NCBI GenBank assembly: GCA_910579455.1 | Contig: CAJTUT010000001.1 | Location: 186,001-250,000 of the forward strand | Direction: 5' to 3' | Length of the DNA: 64,000 nucleotides | Origin: an uncultured Bacilli bacterium | GTDB taxonomy: Bacteria; Bacillota_I; Bacilli_A; RF39; UBA660 | Part shown: in pieces, positions 1 through 7,724 of the stretch | How positions within the stretch are numbered: position 1 is the stretch's first letter | Layout of the letters: each line of letters opens with the position of its first letter | The notes under the pieces: model-generated | The model's input: the letters and a program-made list of their open reading frames with translations, nothing else | Database searches by the model: none | Told to the model about the DNA's origin: nothing | Position numbers and translations under genes: made by a program

Positions 1-1
1 A

Positions 2-67
2 GATATATTATTAATTAGAAAATATAAAGACATATTAGAAAGGGTAAAGAGTGGTAAGTATGAGTGA
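2..67 (+). CDS. C-terminal end of an unidentified prophage gene, cut by the window
   Basis: An open frame enters from the left edge and stops with TGA at 65-67, giving about 21 charged residues. It overlaps the ATG at 60 of the next small gene, as is common in tightly packed phage early regions. It is too short to identify. Confidence 0.3.
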   Translation, partial: DILLIRKYKDILERVKSGKYE

Positions 68-193
68 AATAAGATATTCAATAAATAATCATAGCATTGA
101 CTTTTATGATGGTTGGGAAACAACTACATATGTGATGATATAGACAAATTAGTAGATATTCTAAGTAAATACAAAGGAGATAACAATAAGTAG
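60..193 (+). pseudogene. Small phage ORF, apparently frameshifted
   Basis: ATG at 60 opens a frame (MSEIRYSINNHSIDFYD...) that stops at 141-143. A second frame overlapping at 134 continues in the same style (DDIDKLVDILSKYKGDNNK) to TAG at 191-193. Together they would give a protein of about 45 residues, typical of small hypothetical phage proteins, so one indel near 132-134 probably split it. Two unrelated mini-ORFs are possible. Confidence 0.35.
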
Positions 194-272
194 CTTTACA
201 ATTTTAGATATGCAAGAACTAAAAGCCATAAATAAACAAATAGAAGAATTGGGGTGGAATGATGAATATTAA
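186..272 (+). CDS. Very small phage ORF with an ATA start or an internal ATG start
   Basis: The peptide ends MQELKAINKQIEELGWNDEY. A strong Shine-Dalgarno (AAAGGAG, 173-179) sits at ideal spacing from ATA at 186, not from the ATG at 210. Either a non-standard ATA start is used (28 aa), a former ATG has mutated, or translation starts weakly at 210 (20 aa). It overlaps the next gene start at 262. Function unknown. Confidence 0.35.
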   Translation: MSSFTILDMQELKAINKQIEELGWNDEY

Positions 273-475
273 AAAAAGGAACAAAGTTAAAAGTTACTGA
301 TAAAAGAAAAGGTACTTTTTTTGGAGTTGCAATAAAAGATTTTAACACTGAAGAAATTGAGTTTTATCCTATAGTGCTAGATCAAGAAGTATTACGTGGC
401 TTAAGTAGAAATTGGTTCAAAGGTGACGAGATTCCTTGCAGAGATTGCTTGTGTAAAATTGAAATTAGAAAGTAG
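262..475 (+). pseudogene. Small phage protein broken in a 7-A homopolymer
   Basis: ATG at 262 is read as M-N-I-K-K and then enters a frame that stops at once. The rest of a plausible protein of about 70 aa (GTKLKVTDKRKGTFFG... to CRDCLCKIEIRK) lies in the +1 frame and ends with TAG at 473-475. Removing one A from the run at 271-277 restores a single frame. It may be a real mutation, a sequencing indel, or a slippage site. The product carries a CRDCLC cysteine pair; function unknown. Confidence 0.5.
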
Positions 476-487
476 AGGAGGTAACAG

Positions 488-724
488 ATGTTAAAGATTA
501 AAGATAATGTAGAACTAGATGACTTAATGGAACAATATAATTTAGATACTGAAATTATTGATGGAGATTATGAAAGTTCAACACCTGGAGATATAGAATT
601 ATCTAATAATGATGGTGTATTTATTAGTACAAGGACTAAAAAAGTATATGGTTTAGATTGTTCAAATTTAGATTTATTATATGACTTAATAAAAGCAGAT
701 ATGGTAGAGAAAGTAGAGGATTAG
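488..724 (+). CDS. Hypothetical prophage early protein (78 aa)
   Basis: A good SD (GAGGAGG) lies just upstream of the ATG. The product is small, acidic and soluble, with no signal peptide or membrane segment. It sits in a run of small early/accessory genes ahead of the ArpU-like regulator. I do not recognise a family. Confidence 0.6.
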   Translation: MLKIKDNVELDDLMEQYNLDTEIIDGDYESSTPGDIELSNNDGVFISTRTKKVYGLDCSNLDLLYDLIKADMVEKVED

Positions 725-727
725 AAA

Positions 728-952
728 ATGACAGTAAAAGAATTAAAAAATAAGTTAGGGATGTATCCAGAAGATACAAAGGTTAATATAGAGGTACAAG
801 TTTTAAATAGTGAATATGGCTATATAGATACTACTATAGAAGAATTAGCAAGTACTATTTATGTAGATAACCTCAATGTTGATGAAAACGAATTACATTT
901 ACAAGTGATTTATGTTCAAAAGGAAGATAATAGCGAAGGAGTGATTAGATGA
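728..952 (+). CDS. Hypothetical prophage protein starting MTVKELKNKL (74 aa)
   Basis: The N-terminus (MTVKELKNKLGMYPEDTKV) resembles a class of small Firmicutes phage proteins that start with MTVKEL..L...P.D..V, recalled without any function. The product is acidic and soluble. Its stop overlaps the ATG of the following gene (ATGA), suggesting translational coupling. Confidence 0.6.
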   Translation: MTVKELKNKLGMYPEDTKVNIEVQVLNSEYGYIDTTIEELASTIYVDNLNVDENELHLQVIYVQKEDNSEGVIR

Positions 953-1281
953 AAACAAATAGTGAACAGTTATATGATTACGTTAATGATTTAGGAACAG
1001 ATGAAAAAGTTAAATTTAAAGTATATCGTGATGATGTATTTACAGGAGAAATAGTATATTGGGATGGAGAAAATTTTAATTGGGAAAGTGGAAGATTTTC
1101 TTCAGGAGCATTTTTTAATCCATTATATGATTTTGAAAAGATAGAAGAAGACAAAGATATAAAAGGAGTAGAATTATACCAAGATAAAGGAAATACACTA
1201 ATTGGAAAAAATATGTGGTCATTTTATTACAAAATTAACGAGTTAGTAAGAGAAGTAAATAAGTTGAAAAACAAGGAGTAA
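949..1281 (+). CDS. Hypothetical prophage protein (110 aa)
   Basis: Coupled by ATGA overlap to the gene before it. The product is rich in aromatic and acidic residues (VYWDGENFNWESG) with a basic helical C-terminus. No motif is recognised. It belongs to the early accessory block before late transcription. Confidence 0.55.
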   Translation: MKTNSEQLYDYVNDLGTDEKVKFKVYRDDVFTGEIVYWDGENFNWESGRFSSGAFFNPLYDFEKIEEDKDIKGVELYQDKGNTLIGKNMWSFYYKINELVREVNKLKNKE

Positions 1282-1284
1282 TAA

Positions 1285-1665
1285 ATGGATATAATAAAAA
1301 ACTTAACAAAATCTATATCATTATTAGATGAAATAGAAGAAGAATACGAAACTATACCAAAGATTCAGTCGGAATTAGACTTAAGGCTAAGTGATGTATA
1401 CCATTTTATAGAACATAATCATCTAAATACAAGCCAAAGGTATAGAATAGTGTCACTTCTTCGAGATTTATTAGAAGAAAGAAGAAAAAATAAAACTGAT
1501 TGGGAACTATTGAGAACATTTAAAAATATTGAAAATAAATTATCTCAAAAGGATAACAGGAAAATGTTGATAGCAGAAATTAGAAAGAAAGAAAAACTTA
1601 TTAATTCAGATTATAAGTATAGAGTATATACAGAAGAAGAATTAAGAAAATTTATAGGTAAATAG
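1285..1665 (+). CDS. Conserved phage hypothetical protein (126 aa)
   Basis: An SD (AAGGAG) lies before ATG 1285. The product is largely helical and charged, with a middle segment (DVYHFIEHNHLN.SQ) followed by basic heptad-like helices. Similar proteins occur in early regions of Firmicutes siphoviruses, from memory of the family and without known function. No enzymatic motif is visible. Confidence 0.6.
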   Translation: MDIIKNLTKSISLLDEIEEEYETIPKIQSELDLRLSDVYHFIEHNHLNTSQRYRIVSLLRDLLEERRKNKTDWELLRTFKNIENKLSQKDNRKMLIAEIRKKEKLINSDYKYRVYTEEELRKFIGK

Positions 1666-1710
1666 TTTTGTCCACGTAATAAAGAATCAGTGTGGAAGAT
1701 AGGAGTGATT

Positions 1711-2127
1711 ATGAATTTAAAGGATTGTTTAGTACAATATTGTGATACCAAAGAAGAAATAAAAGAGTTAGAGAAAAAAATCAGAAAACTTGAAAATAAT
1801 TATAAAGTAGCTGATGTTGTAGAGGCTTCATCTGCTATTTTCCCATTTGCAAAGAAAACATTAACGATAGAAAATATAGATTACATAACACAAAGAAAAG
1901 TATGTTCATATAAAGATTTATTAAAGGCTAGATATGATAGATTATTAGAACAACAATTACAAGTGGAAGAATTCATAGATAAACTACCTACAAGTAGACT
2001 AAGACAGATATTTGAGTATAGATATATAGATAACAATACATGGGTTAAGGTAGCTATGAGAATAGGAAATGGTGCTACCTCTGATTGTTTGCGTATGGAA
2101 CACGATAGATTTTTAGAAAAAAATTAA
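1711..2127 (+). CDS. ArpU/RinA-like late-gene transcriptional regulator (138 aa)
   Basis: I chose ATG 1711 (MNLKDCLVQYC) because AGGAG precedes it at good spacing. A GTG at 1690 would add seven residues without an SD. The C-terminal half (LPTSRLRQIFEYRYIDNNTW..VA..IG) resembles the sigma region 4-like helix-turn-helix of phage late regulators of the ArpU/RinA/DUF1492 group. Its place directly before a terminator and the terminase genes is the classic position for an activator of packaging and structural genes. Confidence 0.7.
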   Translation: MNLKDCLVQYCDTKEEIKELEKKIRKLENNYKVADVVEASSAIFPFAKKTLTIENIDYITQRKVCSYKDLLKARYDRLLEQQLQVEEFIDKLPTSRLRQIFEYRYIDNNTWVKVAMRIGNGATSDCLRMEHDRFLEKN

Positions 2128-2181
2128 ATTTGTTCGTTTTGTTCGGTTTTTATGTGTTATATTAGTATCATGAAAATGTTT

Positions 2182-2214
2182 GAAGAGCTGGGAAACCAGT
2201 TCTTCTCTTTTTTT
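2182..2214 (+). terminator. Rho-independent terminator after the ArpU-like gene
   Basis: A 10-bp stem (GAAGAGCTGG with CCAGTTCTTC, one G-U pair) and a GAAA tetraloop are followed by a T-rich run at 2206-2214. It separates early from late transcription, so a late activator or antiterminator may be needed downstream. Confidence 0.75.
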
Positions 2215-2228
2215 GTGTGGTGAAAAGA

Positions 2229-2393
2229 ATGAAGAAAAAGGAAACATATTGTAATCTAGACTATTTCATGAAACACAGTTGTAAAGGTTGTAAGTTAGAA
2301 AGGTTGTGTAAAGAATGGGGTCGAAATCGGATTAAACGAGATAGCAGTAGTAATGATGTTAGTGTTAGTGATAATAGTAGGAAAACAAAGTAA
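2229..2393 (+). CDS. Small cysteine-rich prophage protein (54 aa)
   Basis: ATG 2229 to TAA 2393. The first half holds four Cys spaced C-x9-C-x2-C-x5-C (CNL...CKGCKLERLC), which could bind zinc. The second half is Ser/Asp-rich and probably disordered. It lies between the terminator and terS, where phages often encode HNH or small zinc proteins, but no HNH motif is present. Function unknown. Confidence 0.55.
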   Translation: MKKKETYCNLDYFMKHSCKGCKLERLCKEWGRNRIKRDSSSNDVSVSDNSRKTK

Positions 2394-2407
2394 AAGGAGA
2401 TGAAATT

Positions 2408-2584
2408 ATGATGATAAAAGCAAAAGTAAAAGAAGATTTTAACGATATTAAAAACAATAGGAAAAGAAGAAAAAAAGATACATTTATAACAGTGGATAAG
2501 AACAGGTATGAAGAATTGTATTCAAAAGGAAAATTATACGAAGGCAAAGAAGTAGTAGAAAAGAAATCAAAAGGTAGTGATTAG
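2408..2584 (+). CDS. Small basic hypothetical protein (58 aa)
   Basis: An SD (AGGAGATG) precedes tandem ATGs at 2408 and 2411. The product is Lys/Arg-rich and contains TFITVDKNRYEELYSKGKLYEGK, a pattern seen in short phage proteins placed immediately before the small terminase. The stop is 2 nt before the terS start. Function unknown. Confidence 0.55.
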   Translation: MMIKAKVKEDFNDIKNNRKRRKKDTFITVDKNRYEELYSKGKLYEGKEVVEKKSKGSD

Positions 2585-2586
2585 GG

Positions 2587-3072
2587 ATGGCAAAGAGTAA
2601 AGTTGAATATTGGCTAACTGACGATGGATTGACTTTGCTCAAAGGATGGGCTAGAGATGGTCTTACTGATGAAGATATAGCTAATAACATTGGTATTGCT
2701 CAATCTACTTTATATGAGTGGAAGAAAAAATATTCGGATATTTCGGAGTCCTTAAAAAAATATAAAGAAATACCCGATTATAAAGTTGAAAATGCTTTAT
2801 ATAAACGAGCTAGTGGTTTTGAACATACCTATAGAACTCAAAAAGTTACCAAAGATGGTGATGTTGTTGGTTATAAAGTCACAGTCTATTATCCACCAGA
2901 TCCTACATCAATTATTTTTTGGTTAAAGAATAGACAACCTAAAAAATGGAGAGATAAGGTAGAAATGACAAGTGATGATGAGAAGATGAAAGAAATTAAT
3001 AAAAATATCTCTAATATCGCTAGCATGATTAACAATCCGCAAAAGAATAGGAATGAAGAAGATGTTCAATGA
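2587..3072 (+). CDS. terS: Phage terminase small subunit
   Basis: 161 aa. The N-terminal third has a helix-turn-helix (DEDIANNIGI.QSTLYEWKK, about residues 28-49) for recognising the packaging site. The C-terminal part (DPTSIIFWLKNRQPKKWRDK) is a hallmark of this TerS family. It overlaps the large subunit start by 20 nt. The protein would recruit phage DNA to the TerL motor at the portal. Confidence 0.85.
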   Translation: MAKSKVEYWLTDDGLTLLKGWARDGLTDEDIANNIGIAQSTLYEWKKKYSDISESLKKYKEIPDYKVENALYKRASGFEHTYRTQKVTKDGDVVGYKVTVYYPPDPTSIIFWLKNRQPKKWRDKVEMTSDDEKMKEINKNISNIASMINNPQKNRNEEDVQ

Positions 3073-4405
3073 ATTAGCTCCATTTTGCGAGAAACAATCT
3101 AATTATATAAATAAATGCCAAAAGAGTTGGTTGAACGTTGCCGAGGGTGGAAAACGTGGTGCAAAGAATGTTGCTAATGGTTTAGCTTTTTGTATAGCAT
3201 TAGAGAATCATCCTGATAAACTTTATTTAGTCGGTGGTTATGACAGTGCAAGTGCAAGACTTAATATAATTGATTGTGATGGATATGGGATATCTAATTA
3301 TTTCTCAGGAAGATGTAGAGAGGGTAAATATAAAAGCAGGGATTGTTTATATGTCAATACTGCTGATGGCAAAGAAAAAGTTCTATTGATTGTTGGTGGA
3401 GGAAAAGCTAACTCATATAAGTCTATCAAGGGTAATACTTATGGTATGGTTTATATAACAGAGGCTAATGAATGCGATAAAACATTTCTTAAAGAAGTAG
3501 AAGATAGAACTATATCAAGTAGTGATAGAAAGATATTTCATGATTTAAATCCTAAGGCACCAAATCATTGGTATTATACTGAATATTTAAGTTTTCACGA
3601 AAAACAACAATGTAAGATACTAAATTATGGTTACAATTATTGTCACTTTAATATTTTCGATAATTTAAGTATAGATAACAATAAGTTAAGAACCATTCTA
3701 TTATCCTATGACAAAGCTTCAATTTGGTATAAGAGAGATATATTAGGTCAAAGAATAGCAAGTGCAGGTATATTCTTCCCTGAAATAGCAAATAACAAAG
3801 CTAGGTATTTAGTAGATAAATGTGATGTTAGTGGAATTATAACAACAGGTGTTGACTTTGGTAAAAATGGTTCTGACCATGCTTTTTGTTCTCAAAAGAT
3901 AGCAAGGGATTTTAGCAGAGTATGTGTTTTAAGAAGTGACAAAGAAAATTGCAGTCCAGAGAGTGAAGAGGTAGTAGACACTTTAGGAATAGGGCAAGTG
4001 CTTGCTAAATTGGAGATAGGATTTATAAAACATATTAAATGTGTTGTTAAAAAATGGGGAATGATTAGTTATATTTTTTGTGATAGTGCCGAACCTGAAT
4101 TGATAGAATTTTTAAGAAAGGCGTTAAGAAAAAACAATTACAACATTCCAATAATAAATAGTTTAAAAATAAAAATACCTTCAAGGATACATCTTTGGGG
4201 TATTTTATTTATGCAAGATAGAATTTCCTTTGTTAAAGGAGAAACAGAAGAAATTATCAAAGGATTTCAAGATGTTGTAAAAGACGAAAATGAAGAGGAT
4301 GATATATACCTCGATGATGGAACGAGTGATATAGATATCTTAGACTCTAATAATTATGGTATCGAAAAATGGTATGCTCAATTGTTAAGAATAGGAGGTA
4401 ATTAG
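3053..4405 (+). CDS. terL: Phage terminase large subunit
   Basis: 450 aa, ATPase plus nuclease motor for DNA packaging. Visible parts: a Walker A-like loop GGKRGAKN (32-39), Walker B VYITEAN (133-139), coupling motif DLNPKAP (164-170), and an RNase H-fold nuclease with D268 (GVDFG), D344 (FCDSAEPE) and a C-terminal acidic stretch (about 419-431). The Walker A lacks the usual GK[S/T], which I believe is a subfamily trait. ATG at 3053 or 3062 could start it. The portal gene begins on the base after its stop. Confidence 0.9.
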   Translation: MKKMFNELAPFCEKQSNYINKCQKSWLNVAEGGKRGAKNVANGLAFCIALENHPDKLYLVGGYDSASARLNIIDCDGYGISNYFSGRCREGKYKSRDCLYVNTADGKEKVLLIVGGGKANSYKSIKGNTYGMVYITEANECDKTFLKEVEDRTISSSDRKIFHDLNPKAPNHWYYTEYLSFHEKQQCKILNYGYNYCHFNIFDNLSIDNNKLRTILLSYDKASIWYKRDILGQRIASAGIFFPEIANNKARYLVDKCDVSGIITTGVDFGKNGSDHAFCSQKIARDFSRVCVLRSDKENCSPESEEVVDTLGIGQVLAKLEIGFIKHIKCVVKKWGMISYIFCDSAEPELIEFLRKALRKNNYNIPIINSLKIKIPSRIHLWGILFMQDRISFVKGETEEIIKGFQDVVKDENEEDDIYLDDGTSDIDILDSNNYGIEKWYAQLLRIGGN

Positions 4406-5866
4406 ATGAATTACGTTTACGAATATTTAAAAAAAATGGGATATAACATAAACACTGAATATTACAATAAAATTAATAATTGGATTGATATTTGGAAGGG
4501 TGAAGCACCATGGTTAAAAGTCCAAACTATTGATGGCGATGATTATCCTATGTATTCTTTGAATATTGCCAAGAGGTCATGTGAGGATTTATCTAGTATG
4601 CTTACAAGTGAGAATTATGATATAAAAGCAGCGGCAAATGATGAATTGTTGCAACAGATGATAAAAGATACTAATTTTCTAGAACAGTTGTCAGATAACA
4701 TTGAAAAAATAGGATATACTGGGACAATTGGAACAGTAGTTAGAATTAAAAACGCAAAAATAATAGGAGATGGAGAAGATGCAAAATTAGTAAAGTCAGG
4801 AAAAACTAAAACAAAAGTTATAAACTTGTTAGCAAATCAAATAATACCATTAAGAATAGAAGATAATAAATTTATAGATGTAGCATTCGTCAGCGAACAA
4901 ATACAAGATATAGATAATAAAAAAGTAAAATTAATATGTTTAGAAACACATATTTTGAAAGAAAAAGGTTATCAAATAAGTAATATATTTTTTGAAAAAG
5001 ATACAGGAAATATAATGAATTTAGACAACGTATTAAAAACGTATAACACATTATCTTGTCAGCCGCTTTTTAGTATTGGAAAATTACCCAAACTAAATCC
5101 AATTGAAAATAACATGGGTTTAGGAATACCTATTTTCGGGGAGGCAATCGATCAATTAAAGATACTTGATTTAACGTATAATAATTTTGGCATGGATTTT
5201 AAACTAGGACAAAAGATATTGTTAATCAATCAGAAACTTACTAGATTTGAGAAATACGAGGATACAGATAAAGATGGAAATATAGTTGTGAAAGAACGGA
5301 TAGTTTATCCGCAGGAAATTCAAAAAAGGTTGTTTACACCTATTGGTGATGAAATGTCGCAAGACGGAACTCAAAAGCCATACATTTATGAATATAACCC
5401 TGATTTAAGAGTTGGGGATAATGCAGATGGTGTTCAATATTCACTAGATTATTATTCATTTAAAATTGGATATGGTACTAAGTATTACTCGTTTTCTACT
5501 TCGAATGGAGTAACTGCTACAGAATATATTGGGAACAGACAAGACTTAATTGCAAATGGAAATAAAAATAGAAAGAAAATAAAAGAGTACTTGATAGGAA
5601 TATGTAAGGCTCTTTTATTGAGTGAAAAAATATTGGGTAATAGTTCTATAGACGAAACACAAGCAATAGAAATACCAGATGTAGATAACTTTTTAGAAGA
5701 CGATGGAACAGTATTAGAAAGAACCCAATCAGAAGTTGCGGCAGGATTAATGAGTTTATACACATATCTAACTAAATATAAAGGTTTAACAGAACAAGAG
5801 GCTATTCAAGAAATTGAATTAATCAACAATGAAAGCACACCTATTGTCAAAGGTGAAGATGAATGA
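4406..5866 (+). CDS. Phage portal protein (A118/SPP1 type)
   Basis: 486 aa, follows terL without a gap. It forms the dodecameric ring at the capsid vertex through which DNA enters and to which the tail attaches. Length, the N-terminal segment (IWKGEAPWLKV) and the C-terminal region (SNGVTATEYIGNRQDL) match A118-type portal proteins. Its stop overlaps the next start (ATGA). Its position between TerL and the minor capsid genes supports the call. Confidence 0.87.
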   Translation: MNYVYEYLKKMGYNINTEYYNKINNWIDIWKGEAPWLKVQTIDGDDYPMYSLNIAKRSCEDLSSMLTSENYDIKAAANDELLQQMIKDTNFLEQLSDNIEKIGYTGTIGTVVRIKNAKIIGDGEDAKLVKSGKTKTKVINLLANQIIPLRIEDNKFIDVAFVSEQIQDIDNKKVKLICLETHILKEKGYQISNIFFEKDTGNIMNLDNVLKTYNTLSCQPLFSIGKLPKLNPIENNMGLGIPIFGEAIDQLKILDLTYNNFGMDFKLGQKILLINQKLTRFEKYEDTDKDGNIVVKERIVYPQEIQKRLFTPIGDEMSQDGTQKPYIYEYNPDLRVGDNADGVQYSLDYYSFKIGYGTKYYSFSTSNGVTATEYIGNRQDLIANGNKNRKKIKEYLIGICKALLLSEKILGNSSIDETQAIEIPDVDNFLEDDGTVLERTQSEVAAGLMSLYTYLTKYKGLTEQEAIQEIELINNESTPIVKGEDE

Positions 5867-6156
5867 TAACTCCCGATAAAATGTCTAAATTAAAAAATAA
5901 TAAAGTAGTAGATGAATACGAAAAATTAAATCAAGAAATAACAAAACAGGTTATTAATAAAATAATTCAATATGACGAATTGTTATTTACTAATGCAAGT
6001 AGATTTAAATCTACTATAAAACAAGATAAAAATAAAATATTTAAGGATTCTTTGAAGAAAACTAGAAAACTTAATACCAAGACAAAAAAAAGTATAAAAC
6101 AAGTATTTAAAAAGTTAAGAGATGATTTAAATGACAATAAACGATACAATAAATAA
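5863..6156 (+). CDS. N-terminal part of a phage minor capsid protein 2-like gene, split by frame
   Basis: 97 aa, beginning MITPDKMSKL.NNKVVDEYEKLNQEI, which looks like the N-terminus of A118-type minor capsid protein 2 rather than a free-standing protein. The remainder of that family lies in the +1 frame of the next gene, which overlaps by 26 nt. Translation of 6131 would re-initiate within this gene's 3' end. Either a frameshift has split the ancestral gene, or the phage now makes two coupled subunits. Confidence 0.6.
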   Translation: MITPDKMSKLKNNKVVDEYEKLNQEITKQVINKIIQYDELLFTNASRFKSTIKQDKNKIFKDSLKKTRKLNTKTKKSIKQVFKKLRDDLNDNKRYNK

Positions 6157-7354
6157 GGCTATTAGTGATAGCAATAGCAAGATACCTAACCTGACAAGAA
6201 CAATAGCATATGCTTCACAGGATGCCTATGTAAGTGCTATGAATAATATTTATAAACAAGTTGGTACTGGTAAGGTAGATTATAATACAGCCTTATCTAA
6301 AACTATAAATGATCTTACCAAAAATGGAGTAACTATTAAAAGCGAAACAAGCGGAAGAAAAGATAGGATAGAAGTCGCAGTAAGAAGAGGACTCTTTGGG
6401 AGTCTACATCAAACAGCTAATGATATATCGAAACGAGTAGGAGAAGAAATAGATTACAACTGCGTATTCATAGGGCACTCATCTACTTGTAGACCATCGC
6501 ATAATGTTATAGATGATGTTATAATGAGTAAAGAAGAATTTAAAAAATATGAACATCTTACAGAAGAGTATGGTTGTAATCATATAGTCAATTATGATTG
6601 GCTAGAAGAATTCGAAAATTCAAATATTAAAAAAAAATACGGCGATGAACATATGAATTACAACGAATGTAAAAAGAACTATGAAATCCAACAAAAGGCT
6701 AGGTACTATGAGAGAGTAATTAGAGCTAAGAAAAATGCTATAGAAAGTGGAGATACTTCAGATAAGTTAAAAAAAGAGTTACAGTTAGCAAGAATTAAAT
6801 ATAGAATATTTTGTAATAGTAATAATTTAAAAATGAGTTATAATAGAGTAATAACCCCAACCCCTAAAGTGTCTAATAAATTGCTATTTAATGATAATAT
6901 TATTACTCAAGATTTCAAAGATAAAGATAACAAAGTAGAAACTATGATAATATATGATATAAGAACTAAAAACAAAATATATACAACTACAAATAATAAA
7001 AGAAATATGGTAGGAGACTTAAAAAGCTTGATAATTTTCGAAAAATCTAAACCTAATTCGCTTGTAACAGCTCATAATCATCCTACTAATACATCTTTTT
7101 CAAAGCAAGACATAATTACGTTTAACAGGTTTAAATCAATAGATTCACTATTTGTTGAAACAGATGAGTATACTTATTATTTAACTAAGAATAATGTAAA
7201 TAAAATAAAAAATAAGGATTTAAACAAAATATTAACTGATATTAGAAATATGTATTATAATAAGTATGGTAAAACAAAAGAAGCGATACATTTAGTAAAT
7301 ATAGAAATATGTAAAAGGATAGGTTGGAAATATGGAAGAATCAGAAAAAAATAA
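6131..7354 (+). CDS. Phage minor capsid protein 2 core fused to a JAMM-like domain
   Basis: 407 aa. Residues about 15-240 carry the body of phage minor capsid protein 2 (NLTRTIAYASQDAYVSAM, ...EVAVRRGLFGSLHQTA, HSSTCRPSHNVIDD), lacking its first ~100 residues, which lie in the upstream frame. After a linker, residues about 268-355 form a different domain with H315-N-H317-P-x5-S324-x2-D327, the JAMM/MPN+ zinc metallopeptidase signature also seen in RadC. E304 is a possible upstream acidic ligand. In related phages this C-terminal slot often carries an effector domain such as ADP-ribosyltransferase. Peptidase activity is inferred only. Confidence 0.75.
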   Translation: MTINDTINKAISDSNSKIPNLTRTIAYASQDAYVSAMNNIYKQVGTGKVDYNTALSKTINDLTKNGVTIKSETSGRKDRIEVAVRRGLFGSLHQTANDISKRVGEEIDYNCVFIGHSSTCRPSHNVIDDVIMSKEEFKKYEHLTEEYGCNHIVNYDWLEEFENSNIKKKYGDEHMNYNECKKNYEIQQKARYYERVIRAKKNAIESGDTSDKLKKELQLARIKYRIFCNSNNLKMSYNRVITPTPKVSNKLLFNDNIITQDFKDKDNKVETMIIYDIRTKNKIYTTTNNKRNMVGDLKSLIIFEKSKPNSLVTAHNHPTNTSFSKQDIITFNRFKSIDSLFVETDEYTYYLTKNNVNKIKNKDLNKILTDIRNMYYNKYGKTKEAIHLVNIEICKRIGWKYGRIRKK

Positions 7355-7487
7355 GCTATTATTTGATGATAGAGAACTGGAAGAACTAAGTGATGAAGAA
7401 ATAGATATTTCAGTAGAAAAACAAAAAGAATTGAAAGATGAAGTGGATAAGTATTTTCAAGAAAATAAAATAGAATATGAAGATTAG
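7332..7487 (+). CDS. Small acidic protein overlapping the JAMM-fused gene (51 aa)
   Basis: ATG 7332 lies inside the 3' end of the minor capsid gene (23-nt overlap, other frame). The product is very acidic (MEESEKNKLLFDDRELEELS and on). Phage minor capsid genes are often followed by small unknown proteins. The tight overlap suggests coupled expression, so an inhibitor or immunity-like role toward the JAMM domain is conceivable but unsupported. Confidence 0.5.
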   Translation: MEESEKNKLLFDDRELEELSDEEIDISVEKQKELKDEVDKYFQENKIEYED

Positions 7488-7724
7488 CACTCAAAATAGA
7501 ATGTTTTATTTATGCACTACTTTATAGGTAGTGTACTAATGATATAAATTAAATTAAAGCAAGAGTTCTATATCATTAGTACAGTGCTTATAAATAGCAC
7601 TAGGTCGATAGAAATATCGGTCTTTTTTGTGTGGCATAGCAACGATAGGACTAGCAACTTTCTAAAATTTTTGGGTGGGGCGAACCATGTAAAAAAAACG
7701 CGTTAAAAAAGGAGGAAAGAAAAA
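7488..7724 (+). other. Non-coding segment between minor capsid and scaffold genes
   Basis: 237 nt without a gene. It holds a perfect 14-nt inverted repeat (GTACTAATGATATA at 7533-7546 and its complement at 7569-7582), a small hairpin AGTGCT/AGCACT (about 7583-7600), the terminator at 7603-7628, and then a strong SD (AAGGAGG) for the scaffold gene. Confidence 0.7.
7603..7628 (+). terminator. Terminator or attenuator before the scaffold/capsid genes
   Basis: GGTCGAT pairs with ATCGGTC (two G-U pairs) around a short loop, followed by TTTTTT. It is likely to reduce read-through between the packaging genes and the highly expressed head genes, or to mark a new transcript start. Confidence 0.55.
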
